A stretch of 64,000 nucleotides of DNA, from contig JAIOJX010000025.1 of assembly GCA_022376925.1 (NCBI GenBank), positions 7,595,141 to 7,659,140 of the forward strand. Direction: 5' to 3'. A program made the position numbers and the translations under genes. Below, one piece after another: positions 20,207 through 33,217 of this stretch. The notes beneath the pieces were generated by a model that saw only the letters and a list, made by a program, of their open reading frames with translations, had not been told where the DNA came from and ran no database searches. Origin of the DNA: Tragulus kanchil (Eukaryota > Chordata > Mammalia > Artiodactyla > Tragulidae). Position 1 is the first letter of the stretch; each line of letters starts with the position of its first letter.

Positions 20207-22252
20207 TTTTCGTTTTTTGAATGTTGAGTTTTGTTTTGTTTTTTTTTTTTTTTTTTTTTTGAATGTTGAGTTTTAATCCAACTTTTTCACTATCCTTTTT
20301 CATCCTCATCAGGAAGTTCTTTGGTTTATCTTCACTTTCTGCCCTTAGAGTGGTTTCGTCTGCATATCTGAGGTTGTTGATATTTCTCCCAGCAATCTTG
20401 GTTCCAGCTACTGATTCATCCAGCCCATCATTTCACATGATGTACTCCACATAAGTTAAATAAACAAGGTGACAGTGTATAACTTTCTTATGCTCCTTTC
20501 CCAATTTTGAACCAGTCCATGTTCGGTTCTAACTGTTGCTTCTTGACCTGAATACTGGTTTCTTAGGAGGCAGGTAAGTTGGTCTGTTATTCCCATCTTT
20601 TTAAGAATTTCCCACAGTTTGTTGTGATCCACACAAAGGCTTTAGTGTAATCAATGAAACATAAGTAAATGTTTTTCTGGAATTCCCTTGATTTTTATAT
20701 GATCCAATGGATGTTGTAAATTTGATCTCTACTTCCTCTGCCTTTTCCAAACCCTGTTTGCACATCTGGAAGTTCCTGGTTACATTCTGCTGAAGTTCTA
20801 GTCTGAAGGATTTTGAGTATAACCTTACTGGCATGCAAAATGAGTGCAATTGTATAGTAGTTCGAACATTCTTTGGCATTGCCCTTCTTTGGGATTGGAA
20901 TGAAAACTGACCTTTTCTAGTCTCGTGGCCACTGCTGAGTTTTCAAAATTTGCTGGCATATTGAGTGCAGCACTTTAACAGCATCATATTTTAGGATTTG
21001 AAATAGCTCAGCTGGCTATGTTTATAGAAATGCTTCTTAAGGCAAGGCCCATTTGACTTCACACTGAAGAATGTCTGGCTCTATGTGAGTGACCACACCA
21101 TCGTGGTTATACTGGTCATTAATACCTCTTTGTATACTTCTGTGTATTCTTATGGCTTTTTTAATACACTGTCTAGGTTTGCCATAGGTTTTCTTCCAGT
21201 GAGCAAGCATCTTTTAATTTCATGGCTGAAGTCACAATTCAGAGTGATTTTGGAGCCCAAGAAAATAAAATCTGTCACTGCTTCCACTTTGTCTGGATGC
21301 CACAATTTTCGTTTTTTGAATGTTGAGTTTTGTTTTGTTTTTTTTTTTTTTTTTTTTTTGAATGTTGAGTTTTAATCCAACTTTTTCACTATCCTTTTTC
21401 ATCCTCATCAGGAAGTTCTTTGGTTTATCTTCACTTTCTGCCCTTAGAGTGGTTTCGTCTGCATATCTGAGGTTGTTGATATTTCTCCCAGCAATCTTGG
21501 TTCCAGCTACTGATTCATCCAGCCCATCATTTCACATGATGTACTCCACATAAGTTAAATAAACAAGGTGACAGTGTATAACTTTCTTATGCTCCTTTCC
21601 CAATTTTGAACCAGTCCATGTTCGGTTCTAACTGTTGCTTCTTGACCTGAATACTGGTTTCTTAGGAGGCAGGTAAGTTGGTCTGTTATTCCCATCTTTT
21701 TAAGAATTTCCCACAGTTTGTTGTGATCCACACAAAGGCTTTAGTGTAATCAATGAAACATAAGTAAATGTTTTTCTGGAATTCCCTTGATTTTTATATG
21801 ATCCAATGGATGTTGTAAATTTGATCTCTACTTCCTCTGCCTTTTCCAAACCCTGTTTGCACATCTGGAAGTTCCTGGTTACATTCTGCTGAAGTTCTAG
21901 TCTGAAGGATTTTGAGTATAACCTTACTGGCATGCAAAATGAGTGCAATTGTATAGTAGTTCGAACATTCTTTGGCATTGCCCTTCTTTGGGATTGGAAT
22001 GAAAACTGACCTTTTCTAGTCTCGTGGCCACTGCTGAGTTTTCAAAATTTGCTGGCATATTGAGTGCAGCACTTTAACAGCATCATATTTTAGGATTTGA
22101 AATAGCTCAGCTGGCTATGTTTATAGAAATGCTTCTTAAGGCAAGGCCCATTTGACTTCACACTGAAGAATGTCTGGCTCTATGTGAGTGACCACACCAT
22201 CGTGGTTATACTGGTCATTAATACCTCTTTTGTATACTTCTGTGTATTCTTA
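20047..22252. repeat. Direct duplication 5 (20047-21150 and 21150-22252, period about 1099)
   Basis: Both copies lie inside the BovB. Copy 2 lacks 5 nt at its very start (TTATGGCTTTTTT against TTATGGCTCTGCTTTTT). The copies differ by a T-run base (CCTCTTTG vs CCTCTTTTG). Confidence 0.95.
20290..20600 (-). pseudogene. BovB reverse transcriptase active-site region, decayed
   Basis: On the minus strand the catalytic box reads YADE (20355-20366) instead of the YADD of BovB; the second Asp is Glu. The second copy of duplication 5 repeats it at 21454-21465. With the surrounding frameshifts this RT is dead. Confidence 0.75.
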
Positions 22253-22405
22253 CCACCTCTTCTTAATCTCTTCTGCATCTGTTAGTGCCTTATCATTTAT
22301 ATCCTTTATTGTGCCCTTCTTGGCACAAAATGTTCCCTTGGTATCTCCAATTTTCTGAAAGAGATCTCTAGTCTTTCCCATTCTGTTGTTTTCCTCTACT
22401 TCTTT

Positions 22406-22687
22406 TCATTGTTCATTGAAAAAGGCTTTCTTATGTCTTCTTGCTATTCTCTGGAACTCTGCATTTAGTTGAGTATATGTTTCCCTTTCTTCTTTGCTTT
22501 TTGCTTTTCTTTTTTCCACAACTATTTGTAAAACCTCTTCAAACAAAAACTTTGCCTTCTTGTCTTTCTTTTTCTTGGGGGTGGTTTTGGTCACTGCTTC
22601 CTGTATAATATTATGAACCTCCACCCATAGTTCTTCAGGCATTCTGTCTACTAAGTCTAATGCCTTGAATCTATTAGTTACCTCCAC
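22406..22687 (-). pseudogene. BovB ORF remnant, linker region
   Basis: Minus-strand frame reads NRFKALDLVDRMPEELW, TTPKKKKDKKAKFL and LNAEFQRIARRHKKAFF, typical of the BovB region between endonuclease and RT. An identical copy is at 23498-23779 (duplication 6). Confidence 0.88.
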
Positions 22688-23497
22688 TTTAAAATCATAA
22701 AGGATTTGACTTAGATCATACCTGTATTACTGAGTGGTTTTCCCTTTCTTCAGTTTAAGCCTGAATTTTTGCAATAAGGAGCTGATGATCTGAGTCACAG
22801 TCATCTTCAGGTCTTGTTTTTGCTGACTATATAGAGCTTCTCCATTTTCAGCAGCAAAGAAAATAATCAGTTTGATTGCAATATTGACCATTGTCCATGT
22901 TTAGAATCATCTCTTGTGGGAAATGGTGTTTGCTATGACCAGTGTGTTTCTCTTGACAAAATTCTATTAGTCTTTGTCCTACTCCATTTTGTACTCTTAA
23001 GGCCAAACTTGCCTGTTATTCCAGGTATCTCTTGCTTTCTACTTGTACATTACAGTCCCCTTTGATGAAAAGGACATCCCTTTTTTGGTGTTAGTTCTAG
23101 GAAGTCTTGTAGGTCTTCATAGAACTGTTCAACTTCAGCTTCTTTGACATCAGTGGTTGTGACATAGCTTGGAATACTGTCATGTTGAATGGTTTGCCTT
23201 GGAAATGAACCCTTTTGAGTGTTACTTTAACTCAGCTGGCTATGTTTATAGAAATGCTTCAAGGCCCATTTGACTTCACACTGAAGAATTCGTTTGGTTT
23301 ATACTGGTCATTAATACCTCTTTGTATACTTCTGTGTATTCTTACCACCTCTTCTTAATCTCTTCTGCATCTGTTAGTGCCTTATCATTTATATCCTTTA
23401 TTGTGCCCTTCTTGGCACAAAATGTTCCCTTGGTATCTCCAATTTTCTGAAAGAGATCTCTAGTCTTTCCCATTCTGTTGTTTTCCTCTACTTCTTT

Positions 23498-23779
23498 TCA
23501 TTGTTCATTGAAAAAGGCTTTCTTATGTCTTCTTGCTATTCTCTGGAACTCTGCATTTAGTTGAGTATATGTTTCCCTTTCTTCTTTGCTTTTTGCTTTT
23601 CTTTTTTCCACAACTATTTGTAAAACCTCTTCAAACAAAAACTTTGCCTTCTTGTCTTTCTTTTTCTTGGGGGTGGTTTTGGTCACTGCTTCCTGTATAA
23701 TATTATGAACCTCCACCCATAGTTCTTCAGGCATTCTGTCTACTAAGTCTAATGCCTTGAATCTATTAGTTACCTCCAC
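23498..23779 (-). pseudogene. BovB linker remnant, second copy
   Basis: Identical to 22406-22687 in the second copy of duplication 6; not a separate insertion. Confidence 0.88.
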
Positions 23780-24250
23780 TTTAAAATCATAAAGGATTTG
23801 ACTTAGATCATACCTGTATTACTGAGTGGTTTTCCCTTTCTTCAGTTTAAGCCTGAATTTTTGCAATAAGGAGCTGATGATCTGAGTCACAGTCATCTTC
23901 AGGTCTTGTTTTTGCTGACTATATAGAGCTTCTCCATTTTCAGCAGCAAAGAAAATAATCAGTTTGATTGCAATATTGACCATTGTCCATGTTTAGAATC
24001 ATCTCTTGTGGGAAATGGTGTTTGCTATGACCAGTGTGTTTCTCTTGACAAAATTCTATTAGTCTTTGTCCTACTCCATTTTGTACTCTTAAGGCCAAAC
24101 TTGCCTGTTATTCCAGGTATCTCTTGCTTTCTACTTGTACATTACAGTCCCCTTTGATGAAAAGGACATCCCTTTTTTGGTGTTAGTTCTAGGAAGTCTT
24201 GTAGGTCTTCATAGAACTGTTCAACTTCAGCTTCTTTGACATCAGTGGTT

Positions 24251-24590
24251 GTGACATAGCTTGGAATACTGTCATGTTGAATGGTTTGCCTTGGAAATGA
24301 ACGAAGATCATTCTGTTATTTTTGAGATTGCACCATGTACTGCATTTTGAACTCTTTTGTTGATTATGAAGTCTGCTCCATTTCTTCTAAGGGATTCTTG
24401 CCCACAAGAATAATGGTTATCTGAATTAAATTCGCCCATTCCCTTCCATTTTAGTCACTAATTCCTAAGATGTTGATATTTACTCTTGCCATCTCTTGCT
24501 TGACCATGTCCAATTTACCTTGATTCCTGGTCCTAACATTCCAGATTTCTATGCAGTAATGTTCTTTACAGCATCGGATTTTTACTGTCA
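24251..24590 (-). pseudogene. BovB endonuclease remnant
   Basis: Reversed text matches the BovB endonuclease coding stretch: GAATGTTAGG-type start, GACCATGTCCAATTTACC and CCATTTCTTCTAAGGGATTC blocks in the expected order. Frame is interrupted. Copy at 25331-25670. Confidence 0.7.
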
Positions 24591-25330
24591 CCACCAGACA
24601 TGTCCGCAACTGAGCATTGTTTCCACTTTGGCCCAGCCTCTTTATTCTTTCTGCAGCTATTAGTTGTAATTGGCCATCCCTTTTCCCCAGTTGTGTATTG
24701 GACTCCTTCCACCCCGAGGGGCTCCTCTTTCAGTATCATATCTTTTTGCATTTTCATACTGTTTGTGGTGTTCTTGCAGAAAGAATACTGGAGCGGTTTG
24801 CCATTTCCTCTTCCAGTGGACCATGTTTTGTCAGGACCCTCCTCTATGATCCATCCATCCAGTATGGCTCATAGCTTCACTGAGTTACACAAACCCCTTC
24901 ACCACGATAAGGCTGTGATCCATGAAGGGAATAAACAGTAATAAATTAGCTGAAACTAGGAACTGAGGAGAAAAGAAAGGAAAGGTAGATAAGGGATGGA
25001 GAGGGAGAGAGAGGTTCCTGAAATACAGAAGAGAAATGATTTAGTGCCTGATGAGAACCTGAATTGCGGATCTACTAATTTACAAACCACAATTTAAACC
25101 ATGAATATATTTCTTAAATTTAAGAAATGTTTGATTAAATTTTGAGAAAGTGCTCTAATTTCACTTTGGAAGTAAAGAGGAGAGAGATGATCTTGATAGT
25201 GATGGCAACAAAGCTATATATCATTAGTGAATGGTAACAAGATACAAAGACTCAGAATTTCAGATCTGTCCAGTGGGCAAAGTGATTTGGTTTATTAATT
25301 GTAGCAATATATGCCTAACTCTGCATGGCA

Positions 25331-26024
25331 GTGACATAGCTTGGAATACTGTCATGTTGAATGGTTTGCCTTGGAAATGAACGAAGATCATTCTGTTATT
25401 TTTGAGATTGCACCATGTACTGCATTTTGAACTCTTTTGTTGATTATGAAGTCTGCTCCATTTCTTCTAAGGGATTCTTGCCCACAAGAATAATGGTTAT
25501 CTGAATTAAATTCGCCCATTCCCTTCCATTTTAGTCACTAATTCCTAAGATGTTGATATTTACTCTTGCCATCTCTTGCTTGACCATGTCCAATTTACCT
25601 TGATTCCTGGTCCTAACATTCCAGATTTCTATGCAGTAATGTTCTTTACAGCATCGGATTTTTACTGTCACCACCAGACATGTCCGCAACTGAGCATTGT
25701 TTCCACTTTGGCCCAGCCTCTTTATTCTTTCTGCAGCTATTAGTTGTAATTGGCCATCCCTTTTCCCCAGTTGTGTATTGGACTCCTTCCACCCCGAGGG
25801 GCTCCTCTTTCAGTATCATATCTTTTTGCATTTTCATACTGTTTGTGGTGTTCTTGCAGAAAGAATACTGGAGCGGTTTGCCATTTCCTCTTCCAGTGGA
25901 CCATGTTTTGTCAGGACCCTCCTCTATGATCCATCCATCCAGTATGGCTCATAGCTTCACTGAGTTACACAAACCCCTTCACCACGATAAGGCTGTGATC
26001 CATGAAGGGAATAAACAGTAATAA
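25331..26024 (-). mobile_element. BovB 5' end, second copy
   Basis: Copy of 24251-24944 created by duplication 7; not an independent insertion. Confidence 0.9.
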
Positions 26025-26412
26025 ATTAGCTGAAACTAGGAACTGAGGAGAAAAGAAAGGAAAGGTAGATAAGGGATGGAGAGGGAGAGAGAGGTTCCTG
26101 AAATACAGAAGAGAAATGATTTAGTGCCTGATGAGAACCTGAATTGCGGATCTACTAATTTACAAACCACAATTTAAACCATGAATATATTTCTTAAATT
26201 TAAGAAATGTTTGATTAAATTTTGAGAAAGTGCTCTAATTTCACTTTGGAAGTAAAGAGGAGAGAGATGATCTTGATAGTGATGGCAACAAAGCTATATA
26301 TCATTAGTGAATGGTAACAAGATACAAAGACTCAGAATTTCAGATCTGTCCAGTGGGCAAAGTGATTTGGTTTATTAATTGTAGCAATATATGCCTAACT
26401 CTGCATGGCAGT

Positions 26413-27125
26413 AAAGCATATTAAATTGAATTCTATTGGCTTATGATTTCAGATCCCTATGCCAAAAGATTTCTAGTCTAACTATTTGAATAAGCATTTT
26501 GCATTTCGTCCACTTTGAATGTTTTATATTCAGTCTGTGTTAACTGTGATCATTTACTTTTATGTCTCTGCATTTCCAGTATTTCTCTCTTGAAACTAGT
26601 CTACAATATTCACATCATTTTTAAGAAGGTTAAATCCTTACTTAGGCAAAAGATTTTTTTTCTTACTTTTATCTTTTTCTTCCCAGAGTTTCAACCCCTT
26701 AAATTAACAGGTTGGCAACATGTAATGTTTTATTTTAGAAAAGGATAGCATCAGTAATGGAGTAAGGAAAGAAACTAAAATGTTTAATTTCAAGTAATCA
26801 ATCTGCCTTTTCTGTGGTTGTTATTCTTATATGGATTTTAATCCTTAAGAGAGTAATCATGTGTGTGTGTGTGTGTTTAATTTTGAGTTTTTGATGTTGT
26901 TTAATCATCAGCCTAGATGATTATCTTTGTTATATGATGAGATAATAATAGAGCTGTTTGATGACTACAATATAAATACTGGGCCATAATCATTATGCTA
27001 ATCTCACAAGAGATTAAATAACATGTAAATAACATATAAATAACATGTCACAGACTAAACACAGTGCTTGTATTAGATTTTGTACCAATTAAAATAATTG
27101 TGTCAGATTAAAATTAATTTCCCTC
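26413..27125. other. Non-coding with a short GT tract
   Basis: AT-rich. A (GT)n run of about 9 units is at 26859-26876. No gene or repeat family recognised. Confidence 0.5.
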
Positions 27126-29390
27126 AGTTAAATTCCCATGGCATCTAGTTGTCCATCCGGTATATCTTACTGACTGTCTCATTTCCCAGCAGTTTGGAGA
27201 GGCATGGGAAAGGTGGAGAGCCCCCACTGGTAAGCATAGCTAGTTTCTACACTAGTAAGCCAGCTGAACATCCACTCAGTTGGGCAGGGAGGTTGATGAG
27301 AAATAAGTTAAGAGCTGTTTTCATAATAAAGGAAAGGAGAAGATGAAAGTGTGGATAGAAATTCTCACTGAGCCACAACAATTGATAGTGACCATGCCAG
27401 AAGTGTGGGCTAGCCAAATTGCCTGTATAAAGGGGTAAGACTCAGAGGGAGGGCAGTTTCATAGAAAAGCTAAGGCGTTAGTAGAGAATGGGATATACAG
27501 AAAATGAGAAAAGGACCTAGAAAAGGGCATTTTAAAAAAAATTTTATTGGTGTATGGTTGATTTACAATGTTGTGTTAGTTTCGGGGACAGCAAAATGAG
27601 TCAGTTATAAATATATGCATACACAGTCTTTTTTTAGATTTTTTTTCCCATATAGGCCTTTACAAGTACTGAATAGAGTTACCGCTGCTAGCCAGTAGGT
27701 CTTTATTAGTTATCTATTTTATATATTGTAATGTATATCCTACCACTTATGTTTAAGTATATATACATTATTTATATACTTACATATTATTAATTATGAG
27801 TACCTTTGATAATTTAGATAATTTTAATTACATATGGTTTAAAATTGTCACTTAGACAAACCTGTGTAGCACTGGAAGGACCAAATAGGGAAACTCTGTG
27901 TGCAACCCAGCTATGTATGGTGGTAGCTTAATTAGTAAGGCTGATATTTGATTTCCTCAGTGCATTGTATCGCTTTTATCTCTTGATCCTCCCTGGGAAG
28001 CTAGGATGCCAGAACATCACTGAGGTGAATCTGCCTTTAAATATTAAGGTTTGAATCTCCTAAATGACTCTACCCAGGTTCTGCTTCCTTGGTATACAGA
28101 GTTGCTACTGATCTTTGTTCTCTCCACCTGAAACTTAATAATAAAGTGAACCCCTGCCTGACAAGTTCAGTCTTCCTCACAGTCAAAACATAATTCAGTT
28201 TCTCCTAATGAAAGTTTAATGTATACTCTGTTACATCCTGTGACACAGCAGGGCTCCTAAGAAGTTAAATTCCCATGGCATCTAGTTGTCCATCCGGTAT
28301 ATCTTACTGACTGTCTCATTTCCCAGCAGTTTGGAGAGGCATGGGAAAGGTGGAGAGCCCCCACTGGTAAGCATAGCTAGTTTCTACACTAGTAAGCCAG
28401 CTGAACATCCACTCAGTTGGGCAGGGAGGTTGATGAGAAATAAGTTAAGAGCTGTTTTCATAATAAAGGAAAGGAGAAGATGAAAGTGTGGATAGAAATT
28501 CTCACTGAGCCACAACAATTGATAGTGACCATGCCAGAAGTGTGGGCTAGCCAAATTGCCTGTATAAAGGGGTAAGACTCAGAGGGAGGGCAGTTTCATA
28601 GAAAAGCTAAGGCGTTAGTAGAGAATGGGATATACAGAAAATGAGAAAAGGACCTAGAAAAGGGCATTTTAAAAAAAATTTTATTGGTGTATGGTTGATT
28701 TACAATGTTGTGTTAGTTTCGGGGACAGCAAAATGAGTCAGTTATAAATATATGCATACACAGTCTTTTTTTAGATTTTTTTTCCCATATAGGCCTTTAC
28801 AAGTACTGAATAGAGTTCCCTCTGCTATCCAGTAGGTCTTTATTAGTTATCTATTTTATATATTGTAATGTATATCCTACCACTTATGTTTAAGTATATA
28901 TACATTATTTATATACTTACATATTATTAATTATGAGTACCTTTGATAATTTAGATAATTTTAATTACATATGGTTTAAAATTGTCACTTAGACAAACCT
29001 GTGTAGCACTGGAAGGACCAAATAGGGAAACTCTGTGTGCAACCCAGCTATGTATGGTGGTAGCTTAATTAGTAAGGCTGATATTTGATTTCCTCAGTGC
29101 ATTGTATCGCTTTTATCTCTTGATCCTCCCTGGGAAGCTAGGATGCCAGAACATCACTGAGGTGAATCTGCCTTTAAATATTAAGGTTTGAATCTCCTAA
29201 ATGACTCTACCCAGGTTCTGCTTCCTTGGTATACAGAGTTGCTACTGATCTTTGTTCTCTCCACCTGAAACTTAATAATAAAGTGAACCCCTGCCTGACA
29301 AGTTCAGTCTTCCTCACAGTCAAAACATAATTCAGTTTCTCCTAATGAAAGTTTAATGTATACTCTGTTACATCCTGTGACACAGCAGGG
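27126..29390. repeat. Direct duplication 8 (27126-28253 and 28263-29390, period 1137)
   Basis: Equal-length (1128 nt) copies with a 9-nt insert CTCCTAAGA at the join. Three substitutions cluster at 27681-27691 against 28818-28828. Confidence 0.97.
27530..27725 (-). mobile_element. Old L1-like 3' region fragment
   Basis: TTTATTGGTGTATGGTTGATTTACAATGTTGTG, then a GTTTCGGGGACAGCAAAATGAGTCAG block and CAGTAGGTCTTTATTAGTTATC follow the usual order of a reversed L1 3' end found across laurasiatherian mammals. Second copy at 28667-28862. Confidence 0.6.
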
Positions 29391-29768
29391 ACAGAAAAAT
29401 TAAGAATGGCAAGATGTGATAGAAGGAGAGATGCTGAGATGGAAAGTAAGCAGTCGAGCTGCCATTCGGGAAGCAGAGTCAACTTCAGATCACAGGAAAT
29501 CCCACCATGTGCCAGGGCACTGTGTCCAGAGAGTACAGTCCTGGCAGTACTGGCTATCATCAGGAAAAGGAAGATGTGGGGATGGGAGGGAGAAGAAGGC
29601 CATCAACATTATCTATTAATATTAGGACAGTTCTTTTTTCATAAAGGAAATAAGGTGTAATGATGCAAGCACAGCAAAATTTGAATATTTGTTAAATCTG
29701 AATGGCAGAGGCACGTGTATATAATAAATCCCCAGACCAGCAATCATCAACATCACTTGGAAAGTTGT

Positions 29769-29919
29769 TAGTGTTAGTTGCTCAGTCATGTCCGACTTTT
29801 TGTGATCCCATGGACTATAGCCCATCAGGTTCCCCATTCATGGGATTCTTCAGGCAAGAATATGGGAGTAGGTTGCCATTCCATTCTCCAGGGGATCTTC
29901 CCAACCCAGGGACTGAATG
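29769..29919 (-). mobile_element. Bov-tA / Bov-A SINE
   Basis: Reversed Bov-A body: GTTAGTTGCTCAGTCATGTCCGAC, GACTATAGCCCATCAGG, GGCAAGAATATGGGAGTAGG and GGGGATCTTCCCAACCCAGGG in order. Truncated before the tRNA-like head. Confidence 0.92.
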
Positions 29920-30869
29920 TGAATTTTTAGCCTCCACTGCAGACCTACTGAATCAGAAACTCTGAGGATGGAACTCACAACCTGTATTTAACGAAGCCTC
30001 CAGGTGATTCTGGTGCTCACCACTGTGACAGTGTATTCTCTGTACATTTCCAAATGTTTTTTAAAATGTCACAGTGGGAATGTGGGGAGAGGGCGTTTGG
30101 AGAGAACAGCTGGAAGGACCAAATAGGGAAACTCTGTGTGCAACCCAGCTATGTATGGTGGTAGCTTAATTAGTAAGGCTGATATTTGATTTCCTCAGTG
30201 CATTGTATCGCTTTTATCTCTTGATCCTCCCTGGGAAGCTAGGATGCCAGAACATCACTGAGGTGAATCTGCCTTTAAATATTAAGGTTTGAATCTCCTA
30301 AATGACTCTACCCAGGTTCTGCTTCCTTGGTATACAGAGTTGCTACTGATCTTTGTTCTCTCCACCTGAAACTTAATAATAAAGTGAACCCCTGCCTGAC
30401 AAGTTCAGTCTTCCTCACAGTCAAAACATAATTCAGTTTCTCCTAATGAAAGTTTAATGTATACTCTGTTACATCCTGTGACACAGCAGGGACAGAAAAA
30501 TTAAGAATGGCAAGATGTGATAGAAGGAGAGATGCTGAGATGGAAAGTAAGCAGTCGAGCTGCCATTCGGGAAGCAGAGTCAACTTCAGATCACAGGAAA
30601 TCCCACCATGTGCCAGGGCACTGTGTCCAGAGAGTACAGTCCTGGCAGTACTGGCTATCATCAGGAAAAGGAAGATGTGGGGATGGGAGGGAGAAGAAGG
30701 CCATCAACATTATCTATTAATATTAGGACAGTTCTTTTTTCATAAAGGAAATAAGGTGTAATGATGCAAGCACAGCAAAATTTGAATATTTGTTAAATCT
30801 GAATGGCAGAGGCACGTGTATATAATAAATCCCCAGACCAGCAATCATCAACATCACTTGGAAAGTTGT

Positions 30870-31020
30870 TAGTGTTAGTTGCTCAGTCATGTCCGACTTT
30901 TTGTGATCCCATGGACTATAGCCCATCAGGTTCCCCATTCATGGGATTCTTCAGGCAAGAATATGGGAGTAGGTTGCCATTCCATTCTCCAGGGGATCTT
31001 CCCAACCCAGGGACTGAATG
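30870..31020 (-). mobile_element. Bov-tA / Bov-A SINE, second copy
   Basis: Copy of 29769-29919 from duplication 9. Confidence 0.92.
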
Positions 31021-33217
31021 TGAATTTTTAGCCTCCACTGCAGACCTACTGAATCAGAAACTCTGAGGATGGAACTCACAACCTGTATTTAACGAAGCCT
31101 CCAGGTGATTCTGGTGCTCACCACTGTGACAGTGTATTCTCTGTACATTTCCAAATGTTTTTTAAAATGTCACAGTGGGAATGTGGGGAGAGGGCGTTTG
31201 GAGAGAACAGCTATGGGAAGGTGTCAAATTGGTCTGGTCATAGGGCAGAGCTTCAGGAATAGGATTCTGGTAGCCTACGGGGTGGAGGATGGGCAAGGTC
31301 CAGTTTAGAACAAAAGCGAAAGGCAAGACTGTCATTTACAAGGAATGCTTGTTTAAAAAGGGGGGGAAAAAAGAATGCTGTTAGGTATAGAATAACAAGG
31401 CAAAGACCTTGTTTGCAGGAGAATGTTGGATGGAAACTTAGTCTAAGAACATAGCAGAGGCCTGGTGTCAGGAAGCAGGCAGCTCCTCATAGCAATGCTT
31501 TGGCTTCAGCAAAGCTGACTGTAGTGTATGCTTAAATGCCTGAGCTACTGAACTCTCCCCCTCTCCCCTCCTTTTCTCCCTGCTTTGCTTCCCATCTACG
31601 ACAGACCACAGACAGACCTGCAGGTTGAATCCAAGGGCCAAAGAGTAAGGCAGACTTCTCCTTGTGACAAAACGCCTTCTCCTTCCCTATTCCAGACTTG
31701 GGCAAAAAGAGTAAAATTAATTAAAAATATATTTTTAATAACATTTTAACTGTGTAGAACATAGGTTTTGAAATACATAGAGTCAGAGTTTTCCAGCCAT
31801 CAAAGGCTATGAATTAAATTTTCACAAAGTCTCCAAGTCTTCGGATTTGGCCTGAATTCACCCAGATGTGTTCCTCACCCTTTGAATTTCTCTTGGAGCC
31901 ACTCTCCTACCTTCTCCCTCCTTATTCTGGGAAGTGCTGAATGCTCCTGGAGTTTGAATGTGCTGACCTAACACTCCCTGCCAAGACATTAGTACTAATG
32001 GCCTGGTCTGAAGAGGCTGCTGTATTAATACATCACTGCTTGCTGCTTGAGGCATCTTTACCTTGGTGCAGAATCACTGTTAGTTTACATCGCTGGATGC
32101 TGAGAAGGAAAAGAATGTGAATTTTTAGCCTCCACTGCAGACCTACTGAATCAGAAACTCTGAGGATGGAACTCACAACCTGTATTTAACGAAGCCTCCA
32201 GGTGATTCTGGTGCTCACCACTGTGACAGTGTATTCTCTGTACATTTCCAAATGTTTTTTAAAATGTCACAGTGGGAATGTGGGGAGAGGGCGTTTGGAG
32301 AGAACAGCTATGGGAAGGTGTCAAATTGGTCTGGTCATAGGGCAGAGCTTCAGGAATAGGATTCTGGTAGCCTACGGGGTGGAGGATGGGCAAGGTCCAG
32401 TTTAGAACAAAAGCGAAAGGCAAGACTGTCATTTACAAGGAATGCTTGTTTAAAAAGGGGGGGAAAAAAGAATGCTGTTAGGTATAGAATAACAAGGCAA
32501 AGACCTTGTTTGCAGGAGAATGTTGGATGGAAACTTAGTCTAAGAACATAGCAGAGGCCTGGTGTCAGGAAGCAGGCAGCTCCTCATAGCAATGCTTTGG
32601 CTTCAGCAAAGCTGACTGTAGTGTATGCTTAAATGCCTGAGCTACTGAACTCTCCCCCTCTCCCCTCCTTTTCTCCCTGCTTTGCTTCCCATCTACGACA
32701 GACCACAGACAGACCTGCAGGTTGAATCCAAGGGCCAAAGAGTAAGGCAGACTTCTCCTTGTGACAAAACGCCTTCTCCTTCCCTATTCCAGACTTGGGC
32801 AAAAAGAGTAAAATTAATTAAAAATATATTTTTAATAACATTTTAACTGTGTAGAACATAGGTTTTGAAATACATAGAGTCAGAGTTTTCCAGCCATCAA
32901 AGGCTATGAATTAAATTTTCACAAAGTCTCCAAGTCTTCGGATTTGGCCTGAATTCACCCAGATGTGTTCCTCACCCTTTGAATTTCTCTTGGAGCCACT
33001 CTCCTACCTTCTCCCTCCTTATTCTGGGAAGTGCTGAATGCTCCTGGAGTTTGAATGTGCTGACCTAACACTCCCTGCCAAGACATTAGTACTAATGGCC
33101 TGGTCTGAAGAGGCTGCTGTATTAATACATCACTGCTTGCTGCTTGAGGCATCTTTACCTTGGTGAAGAATCACTTGTTAGTTTACATCAGACAGTGGAT
33201 GCTGAGAAGGGAAAAGA
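31016..33217. repeat. Direct duplication 10 (31016-32115 and 32113-33217, period 1097)
   Basis: Non-coding unit. The last 50 nt of copy 1 lose bases against copy 2 (CACTGTTAG vs CACTTGTTAG; ACATCGCTGG vs ACATCAGACAGTGG; GGAAAAGA vs GGGAAAAGA). Confidence 0.96.

Larger units (their letters stand above)
22106..24302. repeat. Direct duplication 6 (22106-23210 and 23231-24302, period 1092-1125)
   Basis: Inside BovB. The join carries 20 nt of unmatched sequence (23211-23230). The first ~110 nt of copy 2 have lost about 33 nt in several pieces relative to copy 1; the rest matches closely. Confidence 0.95.
19591..24944 (-). mobile_element. BovB (RTE) LINE, near full length, inflated by duplications 5 and 6 and the start of 7
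   Basis: The left end is the reversed BovB 3' end (TCAGTCACTTTGCAACCCCGTGG). RT sequence, the linker/thumb region and endonuclease coding text follow, up to the BovB 5' end near 24944 (reversed CCCTTCATGGATCACAGCC). It occupies 5.35 kb, but two internal 1.1-kb duplications account for about 2.2 kb, leaving about 3.15 kb, the usual full length of BovB. The coding region is full of frameshifts and is a fossil. Confidence 0.9.
24251..26412. repeat. Direct duplication 7 (24251-25332 and 25331-26412, period 1080)
   Basis: Two equal-length copies overlapping by GT at the join. The unit crosses the BovB 5' boundary and includes about 385 nt of flanking DNA, showing that the breakpoints ignore element borders. 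Confidence 0.97.
29009..31212. repeat. Direct duplication 9 (29009-30111 and 30110-31212, period 1101)
   Basis: Equal-length copies with a 2-nt overlap (CT) at the join. The start of the unit lies inside copy 2 of duplication 8, so 29009-29390 occurs three times in all (also at 27871-28253). Confidence 0.97.

Noticed and set aside
20601..20879. 92-aa minus-strand ORF as a separate gene
   Set aside because: It is the BovB RT region read in a shifted frame (TTIQLHSFCMP instead of the RT text).
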